Shown here: one piece after another, positions 30,796-39,622 of the stretch | How the letters are laid out: each line of letters begins with the position of its first letter | Position numbering within the stretch: the stretch's first letter is position 1 | From: JBBQYD01 sp942493075 | GTDB lineage: Bacteria > Verrucomicrobiota > Verrucomicrobiia > Limisphaerales > UBA8199 | Reading direction: 5' to 3' | DNA length: 64,000 nt | Assembly: GCA_942493075.1 (NCBI GenBank) | Contig: OW818681.1 | Coordinates: 4,712,001 to 4,776,000, forward strand | Notes under the pieces: model-generated | The model's input: the letters and a program-made list of their open reading frames with translations, nothing else | Told to the model about the DNA's origin: nothing | Databases searched by the model: none | Position numbers and translations under genes: made by a program

Positions 30796-32430
30796 ATGAA
30801 CCAGACAACACAACTACTGAGCGGGGATGAGGCCATCGCCCTGGGAGCACTTCACAGCGGGGTCGGTCTAGGGGCCGGCTATCCGGGAACACCCTCAACG
30901 GAAATCCTGGAGTCCTTCGCTGAAATTGGCGGGAAGGCTCAATGGTCCCCCAACGAGAAAGTGGCTTTGGAAGTAGCCATAGGCGCTGCCTTTGGCGGAG
31001 CCCGAGCACTCTGCACGATGAAGCACGTTGGATTGAACGTGGCTTCAGATCCGCTGTTCACCGCCGCCTACACGGGTGTGAATGGAGCCCTGGTTGTCGT
31101 CTCCGCCGATGACCCGGGAATGGCCTCCAGCCAGAACGAGCAGGACAACCGCCGCTATGCCGTAGCCGCTGGCTTGCCGATGCTGGAGCCATCCGATTCG
31201 CAGGAAGCTTACGATTTTACAGTCGCAGCAATGGAGCTTTCCGAGCGGTGGAAGATTCCGGTGCTACTGCGTGTGACCACGCGGGTTTGCCATAGTTACA
31301 CTGTGGTGCGCCCGCGGCCTGCGAACGGCGCAGGACGCACCGGGAATTTCGAGCGCGATATCAAAACCCGGGTAATGATCCCGGCGTATGCGCGTCCCGC
31401 CCACCGGCGTTTGCGGCAAAAGCTGGCTGAGATGGAAAGTTGGAACGAGAGTTCGCCTTTCAACAAGGTGATTGCTGGCAGCAAAATGCTTGGAATCATC
31501 ACCTCCGGCATTTCCTACATGCACGTGCGTGAGGCAGCTCCGGAGGCAAGCGTGCTGAAGCTGGGCTTCACTCACCCGCTCCCGATGAAGCAGATCGAAC
31601 AGTTCGTTAAGAGCGTCGAACGCTGCATCGTGATCGAGGAAGGTGATCCCTATCTGGTTGATGCCATTCGGGCTGCGGGCCTGCGCGTGGAGGGCAAAGC
31701 CGAGATGTACCGCTTTGGCGAGTTGGACGTCCCGCGAGTGCACCGCATCCTGAACTACGATTTGAGTCCTGAAGCTCCGAAGCCTCCGGGAAAACCACCG
31801 CAACTCTGCGACGCCTGCCAGTATCGCATCGTGTTTGAATCGCTTCGAAAGCGGGATTGCATCGTGGCCGGTGATATCGGTTGCTACACCCTTGGCGTTC
31901 TTCAGCCGTTTGAAGCCATCGATACCTGTGTGTGCATGGGAGCAAGCCTAGGCGTAGGGCTTGGCATGCGGCATGTCCTTCCCAGGGAGCAGGCCAAACG
32001 AGTGGTCAGCGTGATTGGCGACAGCACCTTTGTGCATAGCGGCATTACGGGACTGGTCGAAATGGTTTACAATCCCCCGAAAACCGGCCATGTGCTCATC
32101 ATCCTGGATAACTCAACGACCGCGATGACTGGGCACCAGGAGCATCCTGGAACCGGACGAACACTGAACCACGAACCGACCAACAAGTTTTCATTGGAAG
32201 GGCTTTGCCGAGCACTGGGCGTGGAGCGCACGTTTGTTGTCGAACCGCGCTTCGGCAGCACGGAATTTGATGATCTGCTCGATGATTGCCTGAAGCGCGA
32301 CGAGCTCTCGGTGGTCATCGCACGGCGGCCATGCATTCTTATTATCAAGCAACTAAAAGCGTTCGAGAAACGCGACGGAACCAACTGTGAGTGTGATCAG
32401 AAAGGAGCCAATGTCGTCCCAAGTAACTAA
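30796..32430 (+). CDS. iorA: Indolepyruvate ferredoxin oxidoreductase alpha subunit, lacking ferredoxin domain
   Basis: This thiamine-diphosphate enzyme oxidatively decarboxylates aryl pyruvates (from Trp, Phe, Tyr) to acyl-CoA, working with IorB. The 544-residue protein has the pyrimidine-binding half first (AGYPGTPSTEILESFAE, then PNEKVALEVAIGAAFGGARA), and the diphosphate-binding half last (GDIGCYTLG, then VIGDSTFVHSGITGLVEMVYN). The family's usual CPGCPHR appears as CDACQYR. Typical IorA continues with a two-cluster ferredoxin domain after the RPCxLxxK strand; here the protein stops about 22 residues after RRPCILIIKQL, and the frame runs into iorB. Another 2-oxoacid substrate remains possible. 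Confidence 0.88.
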   Translation: MNQTTQLLSGDEAIALGALHSGVGLGAGYPGTPSTEILESFAEIGGKAQWSPNEKVALEVAIGAAFGGARALCTMKHVGLNVASDPLFTAAYTGVNGALVVVSADDPGMASSQNEQDNRRYAVAAGLPMLEPSDSQEAYDFTVAAMELSERWKIPVLLRVTTRVCHSYTVVRPRPANGAGRTGNFERDIKTRVMIPAYARPAHRRLRQKLAEMESWNESSPFNKVIAGSKMLGIITSGISYMHVREAAPEASVLKLGFTHPLPMKQIEQFVKSVERCIVIEEGDPYLVDAIRAAGLRVEGKAEMYRFGELDVPRVHRILNYDLSPEAPKPPGKPPQLCDACQYRIVFESLRKRDCIVAGDIGCYTLGVLQPFEAIDTCVCMGASLGVGLGMRHVLPREQAKRVVSVIGDSTFVHSGITGLVEMVYNPPKTGHVLIILDNSTTAMTGHQEHPGTGRTLNHEPTNKFSLEGLCRALGVERTFVVEPRFGSTEFDDLLDDCLKRDELSVVIARRPCILIIKQLKAFEKRDGTNCECDQKGANVVPSN

Positions 32431-32902
32431 CGTAGTGGTAGCCGGGCTGGGTGGCCAGGGCGTGCTTAAGGGCACGGATATCCTTGCCATGGCGGCTCTA
32501 CGCGCCGGTTTTGATGTAAAGAAGAGCGAGATCAAGGGCATGAGCCAGCGTGGCGGCTCTGTCACCGGTGATGTTCGATTCGGGAAGGAAGTCTTTAGCC
32601 CGATGGTGCCTTCCGGTGAGGCTGACTTTCTGCTGGTGCTTGAGCCTACGCAGGTAACCCCGAACCATCATTTGCTCCGTCCGAAAGGCGTCCTGATCAC
32701 ACCGGACGCCATCGCTGAGGATCAACTGCCGAACAAGCGCACGCTGAATGTAGCTTTGTTAGGCGCATTGAGCGCGCATTTGCCCATCGCTGAGGACATT
32801 TGGCTGACAGCTTTGAAAGAGGGTTTCGCTGAGAACTTTTTCGAAGGAAACCAGCAGGCCTTTCTGGTTGGACGAAAATCTCAGGGACCTGTCGCGGCGT
32901 AA
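32411..32902 (+). CDS. iorB: Indolepyruvate oxidoreductase beta subunit
   Basis: This 163-residue gamma-type subunit of 2-oxoacid:ferredoxin oxidoreductases completes the active site with IorA. The start is the ATG at 32411, seven bases after an AAAGGAG ribosome site; an upstream GTG in frame is disregarded. Family hallmarks are VVVAGLGGQGVLKGTDILAM and EIKGMSQRGGSVTGDVRFG. The gene overlaps the last 20 bases of iorA, so the two are translationally linked. The thioesterase gene follows after ten bases. Confidence 0.92.
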   Translation: MSSQVTNVVVAGLGGQGVLKGTDILAMAALRAGFDVKKSEIKGMSQRGGSVTGDVRFGKEVFSPMVPSGEADFLLVLEPTQVTPNHHLLRPKGVLITPDAIAEDQLPNKRTLNVALLGALSAHLPIAEDIWLTALKEGFAENFFEGNQQAFLVGRKSQGPVAA

Positions 32903-32912
32903 GGTATCAGGA

Positions 32913-33326
32913 ATGCCGGCATCACCGATCAGAGATTTTCTGGGAGGCGATCGGTTCGCACAATTGTGTGGAATCGAGTTGCTCGAAGTCTCACCCGGCA
33001 CTGCTCGTGCACGCATGCCAATCACAGATGCGCACCTCAACGGGGTGCGCATTGTCCATGGCGGGGCCATTTTCGCTTTGGCTGATTTCACCTTTGCCGC
33101 CGCATCGAATTCGCATGGGACGGTTGCTGTGGGAATCAACGTCAGCATCAGCTATCTGCAGGCAGCCCGAGCCGGAACTCTCATTGCCGAGGCTCGGGAA
33201 GTCTCAAAAAACTCAAAATTGGGATCATATACCGTCGAGGTTCGAGACGAGAATTCCACCCTCATCGCGCTCTTCCAAGGGATGGTTTACCGCAAGCCGG
33301 ATCCCATCGAGCCCGCGGTAAGTTAG
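32913..33326 (+). CDS. PaaI-type hotdog-fold thioesterase
   Basis: This 137-residue acyl-CoA thioesterase of the PaaI group is commonly linked to phenylacetate metabolism. The ATG at 32913 (MPASPIRDFLGG) follows iorB by ten bases and has an AGG-rich ribosome site. The hotdog signature is present: HLNGVRIVHGGAIFALADFT, with the HGG(x)-A-D catalytic region, and INVSISYLQAARAGTL. Position after iorAB suggests it hydrolyses aryl-acetyl-CoA, either as a product outlet or as a safety valve to free CoA. This role is inferred from context. Confidence 0.88.
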   Translation: MPASPIRDFLGGDRFAQLCGIELLEVSPGTARARMPITDAHLNGVRIVHGGAIFALADFTFAAASNSHGTVAVGINVSISYLQAARAGTLIAEAREVSKNSKLGSYTVEVRDENSTLIALFQGMVYRKPDPIEPAVS

Positions 33327-33347
33327 GCCGCTCCCGGGGTCTTCGTT

Positions 33348-34346
33348 CTATTCCAGGACCTGCTGAAGCTGCCCGAAATAGTTCATGTAAAAGCTGAGGA
33401 CGCGGTACGCGATGTAGATCACGATGGCGAAATAAATGACGCGCGGGACCCACTGACAAAACGCGCGAAGCTTTCGTGAGCCTTCATTCTGATAGTAATG
33501 ATGCATCCGGCTGAGGCATTCATCCAATCGTCCGCTCACCTCGCCTGCTGCGTACTCGTTTGCGAACAGATAGGGAAAAGTCTTGCTGGATTGCACCAAC
33601 TCAGCCGGTGTTTTGCCTGAATTCAGTTCCGGAATCCAGCGCGAGACTGTCCGACGGATTGCAGGCGAGCCGCTTGCTGAAGCCCCGAGTTCCCAGGCCT
33701 CAATCACATTAACTCCAGCATTGATTAAAGCGTTGAGCGCGGCAGATAACCTGGCAATCGAGAGATGCCTCCGCGCCGGGCCTAGAATCGGCACATACCG
33801 CAAGACAGCCTCAAGGAATGCCCGCCAGTTTTCCCCGTGACGGCTTTGCCCGAGAATGATGCCGACGATGAAAATCAGGTAGAGTGGTCCAAGGATCGCA
33901 AGTGACTTCCAAATGAAAACCGCCACATTTCCAGTCAGGAACAGAGCGGGAAAGTTCAGCGTCAGAACGGCGAAGTGCAGCAAGCCTACCGGATAAATGA
34001 GCCCCGTTATGACGTCACGAAGCATGCTCGCACGTTCCGCATAATACTGTGCCAAGAGTGTGAAACTGCCGTCCAGTTTTCCGCTTCGCTCACCGGCGTC
34101 TATCATGGCCAGGTCAAAATCAGGCAGCCATTTTCCGCGTGCACGGAGGCTTCCTCCGAAGGTGCTCCCTGCATTGATACTGTCGATGATACTCGCGATG
34201 TGCCTCCGGTAGGAGGCAGCGGGGGGATTCCGGCGCAATTGCTCCAGTGCGCGGAGAATATCAACTCCTGCTGCCGTCAACTGGGCGAGTTGATGGTAGA
34301 ATTCGGAGCGGTGCTCAAACTGCGATGGCGAAAAATGAAATGCCAT
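33348..34346 (-). CDS. Type II secretion/type IV pilus inner-membrane protein (GspF/PilC-like)
   Basis: Polytopic platform protein of type II secretion systems or type IV pili. The ATG at 34346 (MAFHFSPSQFEHRSEFYHQL) is preferred over a TTG 42 codons upstream. The 332-residue protein has two T2SSF repeats: the first with FYHQLAQLTAAGVDILRALE (about 15-135), the second with RLSAALNALINAGVNVIEAW (about 195-315). Each is followed by hydrophobic helices, three in all. It is a little shorter than the usual 400 because the N-terminal cytoplasmic segment is short. No pilus genes are adjacent; pilB lies about 13 kb away. Confidence 0.88.
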   Translation of the reverse strand: MAFHFSPSQFEHRSEFYHQLAQLTAAGVDILRALEQLRRNPPAASYRRHIASIIDSINAGSTFGGSLRARGKWLPDFDLAMIDAGERSGKLDGSFTLLAQYYAERASMLRDVITGLIYPVGLLHFAVLTLNFPALFLTGNVAVFIWKSLAILGPLYLIFIVGIILGQSRHGENWRAFLEAVLRYVPILGPARRHLSIARLSAALNALINAGVNVIEAWELGASASGSPAIRRTVSRWIPELNSGKTPAELVQSSKTFPYLFANEYAAGEVSGRLDECLSRMHHYYQNEGSRKLRAFCQWVPRVIYFAIVIYIAYRVLSFYMNYFGQLQQVLE

Positions 34347-34484
34347 AACCCGGGTCCCCGCAAATTTCGGGGACAAATGCAGTCTTGCAGTTGCCTCTGC
34401 GGATAGGAAGTCAAAAAGCGAAGCTGCACCCGCCAGCGAGTCTGATTCGAACTGGGCGTGGAATGAAGCCAATTATCAAGGCAC

Positions 34485-34853
34485 TCACAGAGTGGATGGG
34501 GACACACCCACCCCCAAAATGCTGCACGCCTGAATCACGTTGAGCCCCAAACGGTCCGCCTCGGCCAGGACCTCCTGTGATTCCGTTCCCGGGTTCAGCC
34601 ACAATTCCTCGCAGCCACGCTCGGCAATCTCTGGAAGGAGTTTGAGCAATACCTTCGGAGGGACGTAAACACTAATGCTGTTCGGCCGCTCCGGCACATC
34701 GAGCACCGACTTGTATGCCGGGATTCCTTCCACCGTCGTTTCGTTGGGATTCACCGGGAAAACCTTATAGCTCTGCTTCAAGAAAGCTCGGACTGCCTTG
34801 TTCCCGTACTTGCCTCGATCGTTTGATGCACCAATGATAGCGACACTTTTCAC
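34485..34853 (-). CDS. CoA-binding protein (YccU/CoA-binding domain)
   Basis: A small Rossmann-fold protein binding CoA or a related nucleotide. The GTG at 34853, giving VKSVAIIGASNDRGKYGNKA, coincides with the family N-terminus; a TTG 11 codons upstream is an alternative. The protein has 122 residues. Hallmarks are IGASNDRGKYG (nucleotide loop), FPVNPNETTVEGIPAYKS and ELWLNPGTES. Reaction unknown; such domains also occur in acyl-CoA synthetases and redox regulators. It stands alone, divergent from the nitrite operon. Confidence 0.85.
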   Translation of the reverse strand: MKSVAIIGASNDRGKYGNKAVRAFLKQSYKVFPVNPNETTVEGIPAYKSVLDVPERPNSISVYVPPKVLLKLLPEIAERGCEELWLNPGTESQEVLAEADRLGLNVIQACSILGVGVSPSTL

Positions 34854-35168
34854 GATCGAATATTGCCCAACTTGCACATTGCGCAACGTTTCCGGCCGCG
34901 CTTTCTATCCAGTTTGTATAAAAGACGACAGTAACCGGGTCTCGAAATGACGGCACCGGGCCGAGCCGCCGGGACAGTGCGTAAAGTTACTTCTCATCAG
35001 AGGTTGACGGGGCAGGAGGGGCGAGTTCAGGATACGCCGTTCTTATCGGTTGCATTAGTGGCGAAACTGCTTCAGTGCCGGAATTCTCACGGTTTGGCAC
35101 GCCGCTCGCTTACTTCACGACAAAACCAATAACGAATTCTCTCATCAAAACGAACACCAGGAGTTACT
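34854..35168. other. Regulatory region upstream of the nitrite operon
   Basis: No gene is seen. This divergent region contains the candidate sigma-54 promoter (listed separately) and, just before the nirC ATG, a good ribosome site CAGGAG. A stretch at 35000-35030 resembles a weak sigma-70 promoter (TTGACG) but lacks a -10 element. Confidence 0.5.
35096..35111 (+). promoter_or_regulatory. Candidate sigma-54 promoter of the nitrite operon
   Basis: The sequence TGGCACGCCGCTCGCT matches the -24/-12 consensus TGGCACG-N4-TTGCW with one mismatch, and has the required GG-N10-GC spacing. It lies 58 bases upstream of the nirC start. Sigma-54 with NtrC is the usual route for nitrogen-scavenging genes, which fits the operon. 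No clear NtrC site was found upstream. Confidence 0.55.
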
Positions 35169-36041
35169 ATGGATTATGTCAAACCAGCCGATGTCGTGAA
35201 ATCCATGCTGGCAGCCGGTGACGCCAAAGCTGGGTTGCCTGTCAAAGACCTTTGGTTGAGGGGCATCCTCTCAGGGGCCTTGCTCGGATTTGCCACTAGC
35301 CTGGCGATCACCGCCACAATGCAGACCAATATCCCACTAATCGGTGCCTTAGTGTTCCCGGTGGGCTTCGTCATGATCGTTCTACTCGGATTGGAACTCG
35401 TGACAGGCGGATTTGCGGTCGTGACTTTGGCTGGAGTGGACGGCCGACGCCGCTGGTCCCAGGTGGCAGCCAGCTTGAGCTGGGTTTTTCTTGCGAACCT
35501 GATTGGCAGTGTCTTTTACGGAGCACTGCTCTACGCAGTCCTCACCAGCACGGGGTCCGAGGCGCCAGCGGGGATTGCCGCCAAAATCATTGCAGCAGCC
35601 GAAGCGAAAACGAACGGGTACGCTGCCAATGGAGCCGCAGGGATGGCGACCGTCATCGCGAAGGGAATTCTTTGCAACTGGATGGTCTGCCTGGGGGTGG
35701 TCATGGCAATGACCTCTCAATCGACCGTGGGGAAGATCGTAGCGATGTGGCTGCCGGTCCTCACCTTCTTTGCTCAGGGCTTTGAGCACTCGGTGGTAAA
35801 TATGTTTCTCATTCCAACCGGGATGATGCTCGGAGCCAATGTCAGCTTCTCTGACTGGTGGGTGTGGAATCAAATACCCGTCACATTCGGTAACTTTATA
35901 GGAGGGTTCGTGTTTACCGGGTTGTTTCTATACTGGACCTATCGCCCGGCACGCGAAGCCGCTTCGCCTCCACTCTCAGCTACAGTTCCCCTTGCTGTAG
36001 CCAGCGCTCAAGGCCCTGCAGGCGTTCTAAAGATACCCTGA
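35169..36041 (+). CDS. nirC: Formate/nitrite transporter family channel (NirC-like)
   Basis: Pentameric inner-membrane channel of the FNT family, here probably importing nitrite. The 290-residue protein has six hydrophobic segments. Family signatures are visible: the early MDYVKPADVV, the FPVGFVMIVLLGLELVTG region, CNWMVCLGVVMAM and QGFEHSVVNMFLIPTGMMLGA (the FNT signature). The substrate is inferred from the next two genes, a siroheme nitrite reductase (three bases away) and its flavoprotein. A formate role is less likely. An ATG with an AGGAG site nine bases upstream fixes the start. Confidence 0.93.
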   Translation: MDYVKPADVVKSMLAAGDAKAGLPVKDLWLRGILSGALLGFATSLAITATMQTNIPLIGALVFPVGFVMIVLLGLELVTGGFAVVTLAGVDGRRRWSQVAASLSWVFLANLIGSVFYGALLYAVLTSTGSEAPAGIAAKIIAAAEAKTNGYAANGAAGMATVIAKGILCNWMVCLGVVMAMTSQSTVGKIVAMWLPVLTFFAQGFEHSVVNMFLIPTGMMLGANVSFSDWWVWNQIPVTFGNFIGGFVFTGLFLYWTYRPAREAASPPLSATVPLAVASAQGPAGVLKIP

Positions 36042-36044
36042 CCT

Positions 36045-37829
36045 ATGCCGACGTTACCCGAAACTGCCGAGCCTCCCCGTGCTTTCTCCACAGAGCAAAA
36101 AGAATACCTGGCTGGGTTTGCGGCGGGTTTGGCCAAACGCGGCCTATTCCCGGATGCGGGAAGCACCACCGCCCCAGTCCAGGCCCAGTCGGAGACCATC
36201 CACGGCACACCCCTGGCCGATGTCACAAAGCAGGAACGCTGGAAACATGAAGAGCATCCGTTGGATGGCTGGGATCGCTTGCTCGCGCATGCGGAGGCAA
36301 ACCGCCTCCCCGACGAGGAGAATACTTTCAGACTGCGGAATTTTGGAATCTTTAATGTCGCTCCGGCTCAGGACAAACTCATGCTGCGTTGCCGTATTCC
36401 GGCAGGGGAGCTTGCAGCGTCGCAATTAGCTGGAATCGCCGGCATCGCGGATGAGTTTGGCAACGGCAAAGCGTCTATCACCACTCGTTCCAATATCCAG
36501 ATCCGAGAGATCGCGCCTCGGGACATCGTGCGTGTATTGACTCGGCTGCAGTCTTTGGGTCTAACATCGCGGGGCAGCGGCGTGGACAACGTCCGAAACA
36601 TCACAGCTTCTCCCACGGCCGGGTTCGATCCGCAGGAACTGATCGATAGCAGGCCCTTCGCTCATGCGCTGCACCACTATATTCTAAACCATCGGGATCT
36701 TTACGAGTTGCCCCGCAAGTTCAATGTCGCGTTCGACGGAGGCGGGTCGGTGGACACCGTGGCCGATACGAATGACATCGGGTTCAGTGCTGTCCGGGTG
36801 ATTAATGAAGGGGTAGAGGCTCAGGCCTTGAACAACAGTCAGGGGTTGCTGCTTCCACCGGAGGTATATTTCCGGGTTCAACTCGCTGGAATCACAGGGC
36901 ACAAACAACTGGCGCTGGATGCCGGCATAATAATCCGTCCGACTGATGTGATGGCGGTGGCAGTCGCCATGATACGCGTCTTTGTAGAGCATGGTGATCG
37001 CACGGATCGCAAAAAGGCGCGCCTCAAATATCTGATTGATCGATGGGGGATTCCCAAGTTCCTGGAGGCTACACAAGCCAAGCTCGCCTCACCCCTGCTA
37101 CGGTTGCCAGTGGAAAAGTGTCTGCGGGCTCCGCCGGCCATCCGACATGGCCACATCGGCGTGTACCGCCAGAAACAACGGGGCAAAAACTACATCGGAG
37201 CTGTTGTGCCGGTCGGAATCATGACGTCCAAACAAATGGCACGACTGGCGGACCTCAGTGCGAACTACGGTTCCGGGAATCTTCGGCTGACACCCTGGCA
37301 GAATGTGCTGATTCCAGATATTCCGGATGGTTTTGTGGAAACCGTAAAGCGCCAACTGGTACGGATGGGGTTCCACTACGAATCGACGAATATTGCAGGC
37401 GGCCTGGTGGCCTGCACAGGAAATACCGGATGCAAATGGTCTGCGACCGATACCAAAGGCCAGGCGCTGGCGTTGGCTGCGCACCTGAACAAGCATCTCA
37501 AGCTTGATCAGCCTATTAACATTCATCTTACCGGCTGCCCAAATTCCTGTGCGCAGCATTATATCGGGGACATCGGACTTCAGGGTGTGAAGATAGGCTC
37601 TGGAGCCTCGACGGCTGAGGGATATAACGTGGTTTTCGGGGGTGGCTTTGGAGGGCCAGATGCAGCGATTGCGAAGGAGGTCTTCAAAGGAGTTCCCTTC
37701 TCAGATTTGCCCGCAGTATTGGAAAAGACTCTAAAGATCTACCTGGACCGCCGCAGCGCGAATGAGACTTTTGCCAGCTTCACACGCAGGCATGACGTAA
37801 AACAATTGCAGGAAATGTTCTCAGCCTAA
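36045..37829 (+). CDS. nirA: Assimilatory siroheme nitrite reductase
   Basis: This enzyme reduces nitrite to ammonium at a coupled siroheme/[4Fe-4S] centre. The 594-residue protein has two nitrite/sulfite reductase half domains and the four cluster cysteines: C457 and C463 in CTGNTGC, and C498 and C502 in CPNSC. GSGVDNVRNITASPTAGFDP and the preceding NIQIRE are NirA-type. The first 35 residues carry an extra motif (F14 to R32) that recurs in the next gene product and is probably a partner-docking peptide. Sulfite reductase is the closest alternative; linkage to nirC favours nitrite. Confidence 0.88.
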   Translation: MPTLPETAEPPRAFSTEQKEYLAGFAAGLAKRGLFPDAGSTTAPVQAQSETIHGTPLADVTKQERWKHEEHPLDGWDRLLAHAEANRLPDEENTFRLRNFGIFNVAPAQDKLMLRCRIPAGELAASQLAGIAGIADEFGNGKASITTRSNIQIREIAPRDIVRVLTRLQSLGLTSRGSGVDNVRNITASPTAGFDPQELIDSRPFAHALHHYILNHRDLYELPRKFNVAFDGGGSVDTVADTNDIGFSAVRVINEGVEAQALNNSQGLLLPPEVYFRVQLAGITGHKQLALDAGIIIRPTDVMAVAVAMIRVFVEHGDRTDRKKARLKYLIDRWGIPKFLEATQAKLASPLLRLPVEKCLRAPPAIRHGHIGVYRQKQRGKNYIGAVVPVGIMTSKQMARLADLSANYGSGNLRLTPWQNVLIPDIPDGFVETVKRQLVRMGFHYESTNIAGGLVACTGNTGCKWSATDTKGQALALAAHLNKHLKLDQPINIHLTGCPNSCAQHYIGDIGLQGVKIGSGASTAEGYNVVFGGGFGGPDAAIAKEVFKGVPFSDLPAVLEKTLKIYLDRRSANETFASFTRRHDVKQLQEMFSA

Positions 37830-37834
37830 CCCAC

Positions 37835-39622
37835 ATGCAACCCACACCAGCCAACCTGGTCCCCTGCGTGCCGGAAACAGCACCGTTCACACCGGAGCAG
37901 CGTGCCTATCTGAACGGCTTTCTTGCCGGATTGTTCTCGCGCCAGGCTGACCCTGGCAACGGGCCGAGCCAGCCAGCCATCAGCGGACCGCCGCTGATGA
38001 CACTTAGCATTCTTTTTGGCTCCCAGACTGGCACCGCAGAGATGCTCTCAAAACGCCTGGCAAAGGAAGCAGGAAAACGAGGGTTCGCACCCACGGTTCA
38101 TAGCCTTGCCAAGTATCCCATTTCGCAATTGGCCAGTGAAGAGCGTGTGCTCATTGTCACAAGCACATTTGGTGATGGCGAGGCACCCGATAATGCAAAA
38201 GCGTTTTGGGATCTCCTGCAAGGCTCTGGAGCGCCGAAGCTGCCTAATCTAAAATTCTCGGTTTGCGCTTTGGGCGATTCGAGTTACCCGAAGTTTTGCC
38301 AGTTCGGCGCCAGCCTCGACGCGCGCCTGGCCGTGCTTGGAGCACAACCGATTCATCCAAGAACCGAGTGCGACGTTGACTATGACCAACCCTTCGCGCA
38401 GTGGATGAACAAAGCGTTGAGTGCCTTGACTGGCTTGGTTCAGGAGAGCATGGTTCCACGGGCGGAGGAGGCTCAGGCAAGCGAGCCTGCCTCCACGGTC
38501 TTTGATCGCACTAATCCCTTTCCAGCAAGTCTGGTGGCCAATCGCAAGCTGACGGGGAGCGGCTCGGAAAAAGATGTCCGGCATTTCGAAATTGCATTGG
38601 ACGGTTCTGGCCTCACCTATGATGCCGGCGATGCGCTGGGAGTATATCCGTCTAATTGCCCTGCATTGGTGGATGAGTTGATTTTGCTGCAAAAGTATTC
38701 TGGCCAGGAATCGGTGCCAGGCCGCAACGGTCAACAAATCCCAATTCGTGAGGCTTTGCTCGGCCACTATGAGATTACTAGAATCCCTCTCTCGCTTTTG
38801 AAAGCCGTTTCTCTTCGTTACACCGACGAACGGCTGAAGCATCTCGTTGCGCCCGATGCGAACGGCAAGTTAAGCCAGTTCCTTTGGGGCCGTGAAATCG
38901 TGGATCTTCTGCTGGAGTTTCCCCTGACAAATATGGCGCCCATGGAGTTTGTCGGGCTGCTGAGAAAGCTAACCCCCAGGCTCTATTCGATCTCCTCCAG
39001 CCCTAAGGCTCACCCCGGCCAAGTGCACCTCACGATCAATGTACTTCGGTATCAGTCGCTGGGCCGCAGCCGGAAAGGGGTTTGTTCGACCTATCTGGCA
39101 GAGCGCCGGGCTGCAACCGAGCCTGTCCCGGTTTATGTTCATCACAATCCGAATTTCCGGCCTCCGGCAACATCGGATGCACCGATGATCATGGTTGGCC
39201 CGGGAACGGGCATAGCGCCATTTCGGGCGTTCCTTCATGAGCGGCGCGCCACAGGCGCAAAGGGCAAGAATTGGCTGTTTTTCGGAGATCAACGTGCGGC
39301 CACTGATTTCTTGTACCAGCAGGATCTCGTAGGATTGCAGAAAGAAGGAGTTCTCACTCACCTGGACACCTGTTTCTCTCGGGACCAGGCCGAGAAGGTG
39401 TATGTCCAGCATCGGATGAAGGAGCGAGCAAAAGAGCTATATGGTTGGCTGGAAGAGGGTGCCCATTTTTACGTGTGCGGCGATGCAAACCGGATGGCCA
39501 AAGACGTCGATGCCATGCTGCACGAGGTGGTGTGCATCGGCAGCGGCCGCAATCAAGAGCAAGCCGCTGACTACATCGGAACGCTCAAAGCGCAGAACCG
39601 GTATGTGAGGGACGTCTATTGA
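37835..39622 (+). CDS. CysJ-like diflavin reductase (FMN/FAD, NADPH)
   Basis: This 595-residue electron-transfer flavoprotein has a flavodoxin-type FMN domain (about 53-195: LFGSQTGTAEMLSKRLA, then FGDGEAPDNAKAFW, then LGDSSYP). A linker and FAD domain follow (RLYSISSSP, then GVCSTYLAE), then an NADPH domain (GPGTGIAPFRAFL, then YVCGDANRMAKDVD). The C-terminus ends RYVRDVY, with the aromatic residue stacking on FAD as in CysJ. It begins five bases after the nitrite reductase stop and shares that protein's N-terminal motif (F18 to R36). It most likely passes NADPH electrons to the nitrite reductase in place of ferredoxin. Confidence 0.9.
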   Translation: MQPTPANLVPCVPETAPFTPEQRAYLNGFLAGLFSRQADPGNGPSQPAISGPPLMTLSILFGSQTGTAEMLSKRLAKEAGKRGFAPTVHSLAKYPISQLASEERVLIVTSTFGDGEAPDNAKAFWDLLQGSGAPKLPNLKFSVCALGDSSYPKFCQFGASLDARLAVLGAQPIHPRTECDVDYDQPFAQWMNKALSALTGLVQESMVPRAEEAQASEPASTVFDRTNPFPASLVANRKLTGSGSEKDVRHFEIALDGSGLTYDAGDALGVYPSNCPALVDELILLQKYSGQESVPGRNGQQIPIREALLGHYEITRIPLSLLKAVSLRYTDERLKHLVAPDANGKLSQFLWGREIVDLLLEFPLTNMAPMEFVGLLRKLTPRLYSISSSPKAHPGQVHLTINVLRYQSLGRSRKGVCSTYLAERRAATEPVPVYVHHNPNFRPPATSDAPMIMVGPGTGIAPFRAFLHERRATGAKGKNWLFFGDQRAATDFLYQQDLVGLQKEGVLTHLDTCFSRDQAEKVYVQHRMKERAKELYGWLEEGAHFYVCGDANRMAKDVDAMLHEVVCIGSGRNQEQAADYIGTLKAQNRYVRDVY

